Source: Bacteroidota bacterium
Lineage (GTDB): Bacteria > Bacteroidota > Bacteroidia > AKYH767-A > 2013-40CM-41-45
Reading direction: 5' to 3'
DNA length: 64,000 nt
NCBI GenBank assembly: GCA_016721305.1
Contig: JADKIH010000010.1
Location: forward strand, 1-64,000
Both the position numbers and the translations under genes were made by a program. Under the pieces are notes generated by a model that saw nothing but the letters and a program-made list of their open reading frames with translations, was not told where the DNA came from and ran no database searches. Shown one piece after another: positions 1 through 9,148 of this stretch. Each line of letters starts with the position of its first letter. Position 1 is the first letter of the stretch.

Positions 1-29
1 TTATCGGCACCACTATTCATCAACGATTT

Positions 30-1412
30 TTATCTGATTGCCAGCTTTCGGGAATAGTTTTGCCCCATTTCATCGATCCATCTAATCAGAATGATGGGAG
101 TATTGAGTTCTTTAGAAGATAAAGAATCTGCATGCCCGAAATTCTTTATCGAATAAATTAGCCTAGCCTGTAAGTCATAAATCTGAATAGATTTTGCCAT
201 TGTTCCGGTGAAACGGATACATGCTTCTGCCGATGAATAGTAGAATAGATCCTGTGACCAAATCGGGGATGATTCCACAGACGTAATTGTTTCGTAAGAA
301 GCCAGGAGTTGAGACCATTGCCCACCATATGCGCCCACATCATTGCGAATCGTACCTAAGCAAGGGAATTCTGCAAATCCGGGATTGCCCGTCATCTCGA
401 CATCGTTGTAAATTGTTGAAGAATCACCTGCATCAATACACGGTGATGCGGCATCTAAGAGGTAATTATCATTTCGCAGCAGGGGCGGGGCGACAAAATT
501 ACCATTTCCGGCATAGTTGCTTTGAACATCACAGTAGGTGACTGAGATTGTTCCACCGATTTTTTTGATCTGAGTTACAGGTGAGTTATCATAAACAATG
601 CAATTGCGAATAAAAACATTGGTAGCAGATTGAGAAACAATTCCGCCCGCGCCAATTCCGGTTGCTGCACCATTATTTACGATAGTGTTGTTTTCGATGA
701 GTTTTGGATTGGATCCTAAATCACCAAGGATCCATATACCTGAACCTCCATAGAATTGTTGTCCGCCGGTATTTGTTGTAATTACATTATTTCGAATGAT
801 GCCACCGCAATAGTTCATGACAAGCCCGGCTCCGTATTTACCCCGGTTAAATCCTATAATATTGTTTCGAATGATCGGATTACTATCACCCATCCGAATT
901 CCACCACCTCCGGCGCTAATTCCACCAATGGTATCTGTTGCCTGATTAAAAATAATCAGATTGTTCAAAATAGTTGGTGAAGAAAGCTCGATCAGAATAC
1001 CGCCGCCTTCACGATAAATACCTGCGCCATGAATATCTGTCCATAATGTGCCGGTGCCATTCGTAATGGTAAAGCCGATCAATGCTGCAGTAGAATCTTC
1101 GCCGGAGTTAAAAATTACACAGCTACCTGTATCAGCATTCAGTGATTGGCTTCCGTCGATTACTGTAGAGCGTATGTATGCCGTATCATTTGTCAACATG
1201 AATTCACTTCCCAATTTGATATTCTTACCTCGAAAATTAATATTCTCATAATAAGTACCAGGCTCAACCAGTACGGTATCGCCACTGACACTCTGATCAA
1301 TTGCAAGTTGAATTGCAGGGTAATCGATAGGGACAATAATTGTTGTTGCCTTTGTCGACGACAAAATAAAAATCAGGCAAAGGAGTAGTGTTCCGTTGAG
1401 TAATAAACGCAT
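30..1412 (-). CDS. Secreted right-handed beta-helix protein, probable T9SS cargo
   Basis: This 460-residue protein starts with a clear signal peptide (about residues 1-22, basic start then a Leu-rich core). Residues 25-75 match the start of DUF1565/pectate-lyase-like parallel beta-helices (a PAIQLAID...GDTVLVEPGTYYENI pattern), and repeated short rungs rich in N, G and I follow to about residue 300. The last 70 residues resemble a T9SS type A sorting domain (an IQIYDLQARLIYS core ending in a basic Arg), so export through the outer membrane is likely. It lies 5 bp after the preceding secreted protein on the same strand and is probably co-transcribed. Substrate or ligand cannot be inferred. No catalytic acid cluster of a true pectate lyase was recognised, so it may be structural or adhesive. 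Confidence 0.8.
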   Translation of the reverse strand: MRLLLNGTLLLCLIFILSSTKATTIIVPIDYPAIQLAIDQSVSGDTVLVEPGTYYENINFRGKNIKLGSEFMLTNDTAYIRSTVIDGSQSLNADTGSCVIFNSGEDSTAALIGFTITNGTGTLWTDIHGAGIYREGGGILIELSSPTILNNLIIFNQATDTIGGISAGGGGIRMGDSNPIIRNNIIGFNRGKYGAGLVMNYCGGIIRNNVITTNTGGQQFYGGSGIWILGDLGSNPKLIENNTIVNNGAATGIGAGGIVSQSATNVFIRNCIVYDNSPVTQIKKIGGTISVTYCDVQSNYAGNGNFVAPPLLRNDNYLLDAASPCIDAGDSSTIYNDVEMTGNPGFAEFPCLGTIRNDVGAYGGQWSQLLASYETITSVESSPIWSQDLFYYSSAEACIRFTGTMAKSIQIYDLQARLIYSIKNFGHADSLSSKELNTPIILIRWIDEMGQNYSRKLAIR

Positions 1413-1417
1413 GTGAT

Positions 1418-3136
1418 TTACTTTTTGATAAAGTTCGAAATGTATTTTTTAGTTTTCGATTCCAGAATCAAACCATAAGATCCGGGAATTAGCTCTTCTA
1501 CATTGATAAACGTTTTATTCAATTTACCCGATATCACTTTCTTTCCCAAAGAATCAATTATTGTAAAGCGAACATCATAGTCGGATTCAAAATTAAATTC
1601 GAAATTCAAATCTTTTTAAAACCGATTCGGATATATTTTAATTTTTATAGAATTTTCTTCGAAAGAATTGATGCCCACACCTTGCCCTTCGATGATGGTA
1701 ATGAACTGATCAGTTTGAAGTGAGGTGTATGCTTCTGTTGTGCTACCGGGCCAGATGACCAGAATAGAGTCAATTTGAGTTGCGTTACCTAATCCGAAAT
1801 GTACTCGCAAATCATTCTGGCTACAATATGCCGACTGAGCACTAACCTCTCTTAATTGCCACACAGCTTGCCCGTTTATCATGGCCTTCAAACGAACTTT
1901 TACTCCAATGGCTGCTGAATTTGTGTTGATGCCGGCAAGTTTAATGGTTATCCAATGATTCGGACCACCATCATTATGATAAACTAAATCGGGTTTGTCT
2001 AATCCTCCAAACCGAACAGTGGCGGCAATCAGATCTTCGAATCCATCGTTATCGAGGTCGCCTGCAGCACAACCATACGACCATGATAAATCGGTTGCTG
2101 GTATGCTTGTATTGATACGTGTAAAGGCACCGGTTCCATCATTGATGTACATGAAATTTTTCTGTAGCCCGGGAGTATGAAAGCAATTCGTTACCATCAA
2201 ATCTAAATCACCGTCGTTCTCGAAATCCGACCACGTTGAACTAAATGAATTGCCGGCTGATTTCGAAACAGTATCTGTTGTGAGCTTCGTAAAGTTAAAG
2301 TTGCCGTTGTTCCGGAAGAGCGAATTATTTCCTTGATCATTTGCCAGTAGGACATCAAAATCTCCGTCATTGTCGATGTCGGCCCAGCTACTACTCATGG
2401 TATTGCCACCGTCGTTTACCAATGATGTACCGGTTATTTTTGTAAATGTACCACCGTCATTTTTGTAGAGATTTTCATTTTCGCCATTTTCGTTGGTCAC
2501 AAATAAATCCTCGTCGCCATCCATGTCTATATCTATCCAATTGGCACATCTTGAATGATAATTATCGGTCGATTGCGGCCCGCTCAGTACTCTTGTGAAA
2601 TTGAAATTCCCGTCATTATGATACAAATAGTTGATCAAATTTGAGTCACTGTTTGTTACGTATAAATCTACCAAGCCATCGTTATCATAATCACCCCATG
2701 CGGCGGTTTCGGAATATCCTCCGTCACTTGCCGGGGCTGTTCCTGTAATTCTCGTAAAGTTGCCCGTACCATCATTCCTATAAAGCAAATTATCGATCCC
2801 ATACCAATTTACTACGAAAGCATCTAAATCTCCATCGTTATCGATGTCGGCGAAAGTTGCACCATCCGATGGAGCATGATCTCGTGTTATTGTATCATTT
2901 AAGATCTGAATGAAGTTGCCTGTACCATCATTGATGTAAAGAAAATTGTTTTGCCCTCCATAAAGACCATTTGAAATAAAGCAATCAATAAAATTGTTCC
3001 CATCTAAATCCACCAGATTGACACTTCTGGAATCGCCGTTAGTTGTGACTATTGATCCGGAAGTGACTTTTGTGAATGATTGTCCAAAAGTGGTAAGTGT
3101 TACGAATATGTAAATGCCCAACAGTGTAATTTTCAT
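1418..3136 (-). CDS. Secreted FG-GAP/VCBS-repeat protein with ASPIC/UnbV domain and T9SS tail, interrupted by an in-frame stop
   Basis: A signal peptide (about residues 1-18) precedes at least seven FG-GAP/VCBS-type repeats, each with a DxDxDGDxD calcium-binding loop such as DIDNDGDLDAF. An ASPIC/UnbV domain (about residues 395-485) follows. Reading stops at TAA 1616-1618 just after IKIYPNRF. The same frame continues with KDLNFEF and 60 further residues that form a standard T9SS type A sorting domain ending near 1418. No frameshift is needed: one base change from TCA to TAA would turn the usual PNPFS start of the tail into this stop. A consensus error or a real nonsense mutation fits. As written, the product would lack its export tail. 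It is the first gene of a two-gene unit with the beta-helix protein. Confidence 0.85.
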
Positions 3137-3230
3137 AAGCTCATGAATTGGAATTTTGTTGAAATTACTTATTCAAGAGCAAATGAAGTTGGCCGGACAG
3201 AAAAACTACATCTTTATGTGGTGGCTAACA

Positions 3231-3917
3231 CTAAACACTGAAATGATATCCTCTTCCTTTTAAAGTTATGATTTGAATTTCCGAATCGCCATAAAAATAT
3301 TCTCTCAACTTGCGAATGTAAACATCCAGATTTCTCGAATTGAAAAAGGAGTCATCACCCCAAATACTCATTAAGATTTCTTTTCGGTCGATCGGTTCGT
3401 TTCTATGTTGAGAGAGTAGGAGCAATAACTGTGTTTCACGGTTCGACAATCGTTGCACAGTTTCATGATGATGAAGTTCGTACTTCAATGTGAAAAAAGT
3501 GTAGGAACGAAATTCAATTTTCTCCGGCTTTGAATCGATTTGGTCCGATTTCAGCTGTCTTAATTTAATCTGATTGTTTATTCGTACAACTAATTCGTCG
3601 ATGCTGAATGGTTTTCGAATATAGTCTGTGCCACCTGATTCAAAACCTTTCACAAGATCTTCGGTCTGCGATTTAGCCGTGAGGAAAATTATTGGCAGAT
3701 GTGCATGACGAGATCTGATTTCTTGTGCGAGGCTAAAGCCATCTTTCCCGGGTAACATAACATCTAATATGCAAAGATCCGGATTGTATTTTTCCAGACT
3801 TGCCATGACTTGAGAACCGTGATCAATCCATTCAATCTCAAAGGATCTTTTTTCTAAAGCTTCCTTCACGATTTTACCCAGAGAGAGTTCGTCTTCTATA
3901 TATAGAATCTTTGTCAT
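3231..3917 (-). CDS. OmpR/PhoB-family response regulator
   Basis: The 228-residue protein has a receiver domain (residues 1-115) with the acidic pair E8/D9, the phospho-acceptor Asp52 in the LDVMLPG motif and the switch Lys in FLTAKS. A winged-helix DNA-binding domain (about residues 130-228) has the RNLDVYIRKLREYF recognition region and ends LKGRGYHF. A longer reading frame exists, but I place the start at the ATG that overlaps the stop of the kinase gene as TGATG; this restores a canonical MTKILYIEDE start and implies translational coupling. It pairs with the upstream kinase. The phased repeats at 5421-5460 are the obvious candidate binding site. Confidence 0.95.
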   Translation of the reverse strand: MTKILYIEDELSLGKIVKEALEKRSFEIEWIDHGSQVMASLEKYNPDLCILDVMLPGKDGFSLAQEIRSRHAHLPIIFLTAKSQTEDLVKGFESGGTDYIRKPFSIDELVVRINNQIKLRQLKSDQIDSKPEKIEFRSYTFFTLKYELHHHETVQRLSNRETQLLLLLSQHRNEPIDRKEILMSIWGDDSFFNSRNLDVYIRKLREYFYGDSEIQIITLKGRGYHFSV

Positions 3918-5377
3918 CAGCTGCGAGGGAATTGTAAAGAGAATATGCAACCTCCTTCGTTCGGACATTCAAAACTGATTGCGCCGGAATGCAGAGCCAT
4001 GATTTGCTTACAGTAGTTTAGTCCGAGTCCATAACCTTTTACTGCATGTGTGTCATTTTGCGGGACACGAAAAAATTTGTCAAAAACTTTGGCCATGTAA
4101 GTTGAGGAAATCCCGGGGCCATTGTCTTTGACATGTACTTTTACAAACTCATTATTTTGTTCTATACTGATAGCGATAATCGGATTTTTATCGTTGTACT
4201 TAATAGCGTTATCAATCAAATTTATTAATACTCCTTTAATATGAATCGGATCGATAAACAATATTAGAGGCTCGTTAATAGTAGACGTCAATTCAATATT
4301 TGCGTTGTCTTTCTTTAACTTGAATTGGGTGATCGTTTCTTTTATCAATACTGCTATGTCGGTTGGTGCACGATCAATGACCATCCGACCTTCTTCCATA
4401 ATTCCTGTATTCATTACTTTGGATACGAGCATTTCCATCCGCGACATTTCTTGAGAAGACAAGTTGAGATACTCATTTAATTTGTCTTTCTCCTTTGTTG
4501 GATCCATGTGTTTCATTTCCTCCAAAGCAATTTTAACCGTACTCACCGGAGTTTTTAATTCGTGTGAGATGTTGCTGATTAAATTATTCTTTAATTCGTC
4601 GAGCCTGTATTGCTTTTGCAAATTACGATGCGAAAGAATGAAGGCAAACTCAGTTAGTAATATCAGTATAGCTCCAAAAATAATCTGAGGTGAAATAGTC
4701 TTTAGCAAATAAGGTGTAACAGAACTGAATTTTACACTTTGATTCGTGCCTTGCAATTCTTTGCTGAAGATAAAAGTGTTATTGTCTTTAATAGTACTAT
4801 CGGTTGCAATCCACTCCGGGGATAGCGGGATCCGAGCTTCATCCAAATGACGCTGAAGTGTTTTTCGGAACAGAAGTGAATCTGAGTTTAAGTAATAATC
4901 ATCCATTTCCTCCAAACTGTCGCCATTTATTGAATTGACCTTTTTAACTATGAGCTTAACACCGTTTACAAGTAAATCTTTTTTATGCTTTTCATCGTGC
5001 TTGATAGTTACTAATTTATTAATCCCTGTAACGGTAGAGTCGTTCTTATTCTCAACGAGTAATGTATCAATATTTGTGTGACCCGTAACCTTAGTAATGA
5101 TCTGATTACTGTCGTCGGAAAGTACATTGTCTACCGTTTCAAGATTTACTTTAAACCCCCGGCCACTCTCCAACATAGGACCAAGAATATTGACTTCAAT
5201 AAGCGAGTCGATGGTTTCCCTTTTTGCCAGCTCTATGTTAGATTGAAGTTTCGAAACAAGATCATTCTTTGCTTCCCAATATTGAGAACTGAGCCAAAAG
5301 ATCATAAAACCTGTCAGTGCTGTCTGAGTCAGGAACATGAAAATTCGAACTATGGTAAGTGATCGTTTCTTTGTCAT
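3917..5377 (-). CDS. Membrane sensor histidine kinase
   Basis: The protein has 486 residues. Transmembrane segments at about 11-31 and 231-248 enclose a periplasmic sensor region of about 200 residues that I do not recognise. The cytoplasmic half has the HisKA box SHELKTP with phospho-acceptor His272, the N box NLIDNAIKYND (about 386-396), the G1 box DNGPGIS (418-424) and the G2 box GYGLGL (448-453), so it is catalytically complete. It overlaps the downstream regulator gene by one base. It is transcribed from a consensus promoter only a few bases before the ATG. It is divergent from a GLPGLI/outer-membrane gene pair, a common setting for Bacteroidota envelope-sensing systems; the signal is unknown. 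Confidence 0.95.
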   Translation of the reverse strand: MTKKRSLTIVRIFMFLTQTALTGFMIFWLSSQYWEAKNDLVSKLQSNIELAKRETIDSLIEVNILGPMLESGRGFKVNLETVDNVLSDDSNQIITKVTGHTNIDTLLVENKNDSTVTGINKLVTIKHDEKHKKDLLVNGVKLIVKKVNSINGDSLEEMDDYYLNSDSLLFRKTLQRHLDEARIPLSPEWIATDSTIKDNNTFIFSKELQGTNQSVKFSSVTPYLLKTISPQIIFGAILILLTEFAFILSHRNLQKQYRLDELKNNLISNISHELKTPVSTVKIALEEMKHMDPTKEKDKLNEYLNLSSQEMSRMEMLVSKVMNTGIMEEGRMVIDRAPTDIAVLIKETITQFKLKKDNANIELTSTINEPLILFIDPIHIKGVLINLIDNAIKYNDKNPIIAISIEQNNEFVKVHVKDNGPGISSTYMAKVFDKFFRVPQNDTHAVKGYGLGLNYCKQIMALHSGAISFECPNEGGCIFSLQFPRS

Positions 5378-5388
5378 TTTACGAGTGT

Positions 5389-5419
5389 CAAAAGTACTTT
5401 ATTATGAGGTGAATTCAAA
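5389..5419 (-). promoter_or_regulatory. Consensus Bacteroidota promoter of the kinase-regulator operon
   Basis: Read on the minus strand this is TTTG (5419-5416), exactly 19 bases, then TACTTTTG (5396-5389), an exact match to the primary sigma consensus TTTG-N19-TAnnTTTG. Transcription would start near 5383, about six bases before the kinase ATG (5377-5375), so the mRNA would be nearly leaderless. Confidence 0.8.
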
Positions 5420-5420
5420 T

Positions 5421-5460
5421 CGATTAACCTTAATTAACCTTAATTGGCCTTGACTTAACC
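5421..5460. promoter_or_regulatory. Phased decamer repeats, candidate response-regulator operator
   Basis: Four consecutive 10-base blocks share the core TTAACC or a near variant: cgattaacct, taattaacct, taattggcct, tgacttaacc. The first three are in exact 10-bp register, one helical turn. OmpR/PhoB-type regulators typically bind tandem direct repeats with 10-11 bp spacing. The array lies between the divergent kinase promoter (it ends 2 bp from its -33 box) and the GLPGLI -7 box, about 36-74 bases upstream of the likely GLPGLI start, where an activator would bind. That the neighbouring regulator binds here is inference. Confidence 0.6.
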
Positions 5461-5481
5461 CTGCCAATGAATTCGCCGTTC

Positions 5482-5489
5482 TATATTTG
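5482..5489 (+). promoter_or_regulatory. -7 element of the GLPGLI-outer-membrane operon
   Basis: TATATTTG is an exact TAnnTTTG -7 box 16 bases before the GLPGLI start codon. No TTTG is present at the required upstream distance (the bases at 5459-5462 are ccct). A missing -33 box next to phased repeats is what an activator-dependent promoter would look like. Confidence 0.55.
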
Positions 5490-5505
5490 ACAAAAATTCA
5501 GATAT

Positions 5506-6246
5506 ATGAAAAAGCAATTCCTACTGACAATCGCCATTCTCATCTCTTTTTGCGCAAGTGCGCAATTCAAAGCAACGATAACTTATCGCTCAACTACGAA
5601 ATTGCAAATCGACATTCAGGGTGCAAGCGAAGTTGACATGAGTAATATTCCAAAGGAGCATTCGACTAATAAGAAGTTGTATATCGATGATGGGAAGTCG
5701 ATGTATTTAAATGTAAAAGAGGAGTCAAAGCCCGCTGATACAGATGGAGGAGACGGTCCACATATTATCATTAAGACAGATGCTCCGGACGAAAAGATAT
5801 ACTGTGATCTGAATACAAAATCTCGAATAGAACAAAGAGAATTTATGGATCGTCTCTTTTTAATTACTTCCGATTTGAGTTCGCAGAAGTGGAAGCTAAC
5901 CGGTAGGCAGAAGCAAATATTAAATTATCCATGTCAGGAAGCGGAACTTATCGACTCGACCAGAAGGATTAGTGTCTGGTTTAGTTCTTCATTACAGGCT
6001 TCGACCGGACCGAATGGTTTAGGTAACCTACCCGGTGTTATTTTAGAAGCTAATTTCAACGACGGAGAAGTTGTTGTTGTCGCAACTAATATTGATACAG
6101 TCAATGTTGATAGCTCCGTATTCGTGGTGCCGACGAAAGGTAAAAAAATGACTAAAGCTGAGTATAATGCAATGGTAGAGGAAAAGATGAAGGAAATGGA
6201 TAACGAGAATGGCGGAAATAATGTCATTATAAAAATTAAGAAGTAG
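5506..6246 (+). CDS. GLPGLI family exported protein
   Basis: A 246-residue protein with a signal peptide (about residues 1-19, ending CASAQ). It has the family signature near residue 175, here as GNLPGVILEAN, which varies the name-giving GLPGLI motif. The KLYIDDGKSMYL segment (about 65-75) and a beta-rich body also fit. GLPGLI proteins are Bacteroidota envelope proteins without an established biochemical role, often beside TonB-type outer-membrane proteins and two-component systems, exactly as here. Its TAG stop overlaps the GTG start of the next gene by one base (TAGTG), so the two are translationally coupled. The C-terminus is Lys/Asn rich. Control by the divergent two-component system is likely but inferred. 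Confidence 0.9.
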   Translation: MKKQFLLTIAILISFCASAQFKATITYRSTTKLQIDIQGASEVDMSNIPKEHSTNKKLYIDDGKSMYLNVKEESKPADTDGGDGPHIIIKTDAPDEKIYCDLNTKSRIEQREFMDRLFLITSDLSSQKWKLTGRQKQILNYPCQEAELIDSTRRISVWFSSSLQASTGPNGLGNLPGVILEANFNDGEVVVVATNIDTVNVDSSVFVVPTKGKKMTKAEYNAMVEEKMKEMDNENGGNNVIIKIKK

Positions 6247-8996
6247 TGAGAAGAATCGTCTTATTGTTTCTTTCGTTTTTGTTGACAGAAAATGTCTGTG
6301 CTCAACCTTCATCACTGCAAGGTATGGTGGTCGACAGTAGTTTGCAATCTCTTTCTTTTGTGACGGTTTCCTTGCTATATCCGGAGGATTCCACCTTGGC
6401 CTATTTCGGTGTTACTGATTCATATGGTAAGTATTCAATCACAAATATTCGAGAAGGAAGCTACCTGTTCGTTTCTTCATTATTGGGTTATAAGTCCTTT
6501 CGAAAGACACTTAAGTTCCCTTTGGACAAGGGTACTTTAGATGTACGAATGACACCCAGGTCAACTTTATTGAGAGAAGCAGAAATTGTTGACGAACGGA
6601 TACCTGTCATTTTTAAAAATGATACAATAGAATATGATGGTGCGGCGTATAGAGTCAATCCTGATGCTGATGCCGAGGATTTGCTAAAGAAAATGCCGGG
6701 AATTGAAGTGGATAAAAGCGGAAATGTTAAAGCGCAAGGTGAAGAGGTTAAAAGCGTTCTTGTTGATGGAAAGGAGTTTTTCGGAAATGATCCCAAAGTT
6801 GCGACGCGCAATATTCCGGCAGATGCTGTAAATAAAGTTCAGGTGTTTGATAAGAAAGCGAAGAAGAGCAATTAACAGGAATTAGCGAAGGTAAAGGCGA
6901 TAAAACGATAAATCTCGTTTTAAAAGATGATAAGAAGCATGCATGGTTTGGAGAAATAAAAGGAGGCTATGGTACAGATGAGCATTACCTTGCCGGAGCC
7001 AAAGCTTTTCGTTTTACTGATAAAGTTCATCTGTCATTTTTAGGTATTGCTAATAATATTAACCTGTACGGATTTTCATTTAAAGATTATTTGGATTTTA
7101 ATGGTGGATTTGGCGCAATGATGGGCGATGACGAAAATGTCAATATCACAATTGAAGATGATGGCTCGACTCCTATCGATTTCGGACAAAATATCAATGG
7201 GCTGGTAAAAAGTGGAGCAGGAGGAGTGAATTTCACCTATGAGAAGAAAAGGGATAATAGGGTTTCATTTAGTTATCTTGGTAATGGTATAAATAAAAGT
7301 CTTTTGGAAGATGTAAAGAGATGGTACGGAATCGAAACAGGAGGTTTTGAAGCAGAGAATACTAGCTCGATAAATAGCACTGATTACGCTCATCGGTTTA
7401 ATTTTGGTTTGAAAAACAAAGCTGACTCAATTGGTGTACTCACTGCAAATGGTAATCTTACAATTACAGGTGGTGAGAAAACCGGAAATTACTTTTCTTC
7501 GACAACGCAGAGATTTTCAATTTTAAATACGGCAATTGGGTATGATTCAGAAAATAAAAATGGGCTGTCCGGCAGTGGGCACCTTGCATACTTGAAGAGA
7601 TTTACGTCGAGCTTGAGATTAGTAAAGTTATTTGCAGATGTAAATGGTACTTACTTAAACTCGAAACTGCATTTTGAGAATAATTCCTTTTTCTCAGTAG
7701 ATAGTTCTGCCAACACTACATCAAGGAATCAAAATTCAATCAATTCTGAATTGAATATTTCCGGTGGTGGTTCAGCGACATTCCATGTGAGTGGGAATTT
7801 GTATTTTGATGCCAAAGGAGGATTTGGAAAAAATACCGGGCGATGGAATAGAAATGAAACAGTCGCTGCTTTTCAAGACAGCTTTGCTGATTCATTAAGT
7901 CCGGTAATAGATCAGTTTTACACTTTTGTACGGCCTAACTTAGTGTTAAGGAAGTCAACAGCGAAAATCAATTGGAGTATTTCATTTCAATTAGAGTCGG
8001 GCTTACTGGAGAATGAAATGAATTATGCTGATAAGATCAGCCGTCGATCGTTATATTATCTGCCGGTTTTAAGATGGGAAAATGAATATGCCAAAGGACG
8101 TCGATTATTGTTTTATTATGATGCAAAGGTAAGTCAACCCAAAGCACAGCAACTCGATCCTGTCGTTCGTCAGAATTTAGCCCTTCAGAGTATTACCGGA
8201 AACAGAAATCTGAAAGAAGAAGTTAAACATTCATTGTTTGCTAATTGGTTTATTTTTGATCAGTTTTCGTTTACTTCATTCATGGCAAATATTAATTTTA
8301 ATTATACGAAGGATAAGATTCAATATGCGCGAGCAATTGACTCGCTTTATAAGCAAAGCCTAATGTTGGAAAATGTGCCTCAGGATTATCAGTTAAGAGG
8401 TGCACTTGAGTACTCTACTCCAATCCGTAAATTAGGGATTAGTATCGAATTTTCCGCAGATGAAAATTGGAACCGAGGGTTCAGCACGATAAATCAACAA
8501 CTGAATCGGTACGATGCATTCACGCATACATTCTCGCTAACGGTGAATAATCGAAAGAAAAAATATATTGATATTTCTGCCGGCGTTACGGCAAGAATTT
8601 CGAATTCTCAATTTGACTTGGAAAAGGAGCTTAGTTCAAAGTATCAATCTATGGACTACGCTACTGATATTTCTTTTACGCCATCTGAAAGCTGGACAAT
8701 TACAAGTGGATTTACCTATACAGTATTTACCGGCTCTGATTTTGATCAAAAAAGTAGAGATACCGCTGTTAAAAGCTTCACTGACTTATCGCTTTATGAA
8801 GTCAAAGCATGCGGCCCTTTCAATTGATGCGTTTGACCTTTTTGACAAAAATAAGGGTTTCGACAGGGTAAGCCGTTTTAATTATGTTGAAGAAACGAAA
8901 TCTAATTCAATCGGCCGGTACTTTATGATCAGTTTGAAAATTCGCCTAAGCAAATTTCAGCCCGGCGATGGAGTAGATGTGAAAATTGTACGTTAA
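6246..8996 (+). CDS. Outer-membrane beta-barrel protein with carboxypeptidase-like plug (TonB-receptor-like), frameshifted twice
   Basis: A GTG start (TAGTG overlap with the GLPGLI gene) is followed by a signal peptide and a carboxypeptidase-regulatory-like domain (about residues 22-100). A plug-like segment with DLLKKMPGIEVDKSGNVKAQG (about 140-160) comes next, then a beta-barrel to a C-terminal strand ending VDVKIVR. Two indels split the frame. Near 6870 a lost G turns SELTGISEG into a stop. The A6 run at 8748-8753 has one A too many; removing it gives the expected VEIPLLKASLTYRF. The repaired protein is about 915 residues, usual for the outer-membrane beta-barrel family partnered with GLPGLI proteins. 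It probably transports or anchors an unknown ligand. Confidence 0.85.
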
Positions 8997-9148
8997 GGCA
9001 GCCCTGCGGAGAAATACCTTATCAATTTGTTAAACTACACAATGATGTAGGTGAGTTCACATTCCCTTTTCTTATCTTTATTTTTACCAAAAAGCGGGTC
9101 AAAAGACACCCTATAGCAAAGGTCCCGATAAACGCTAAGAGATAGTCA

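Noticed and set aside
8748..8753. Programmed frameshifting at the A6 run in the outer-membrane protein
   Set aside because: The same kind of lesion occurs in many unrelated genes of the window and in both directions (+1 and -1), which fits homopolymer error better than a programmed signal.
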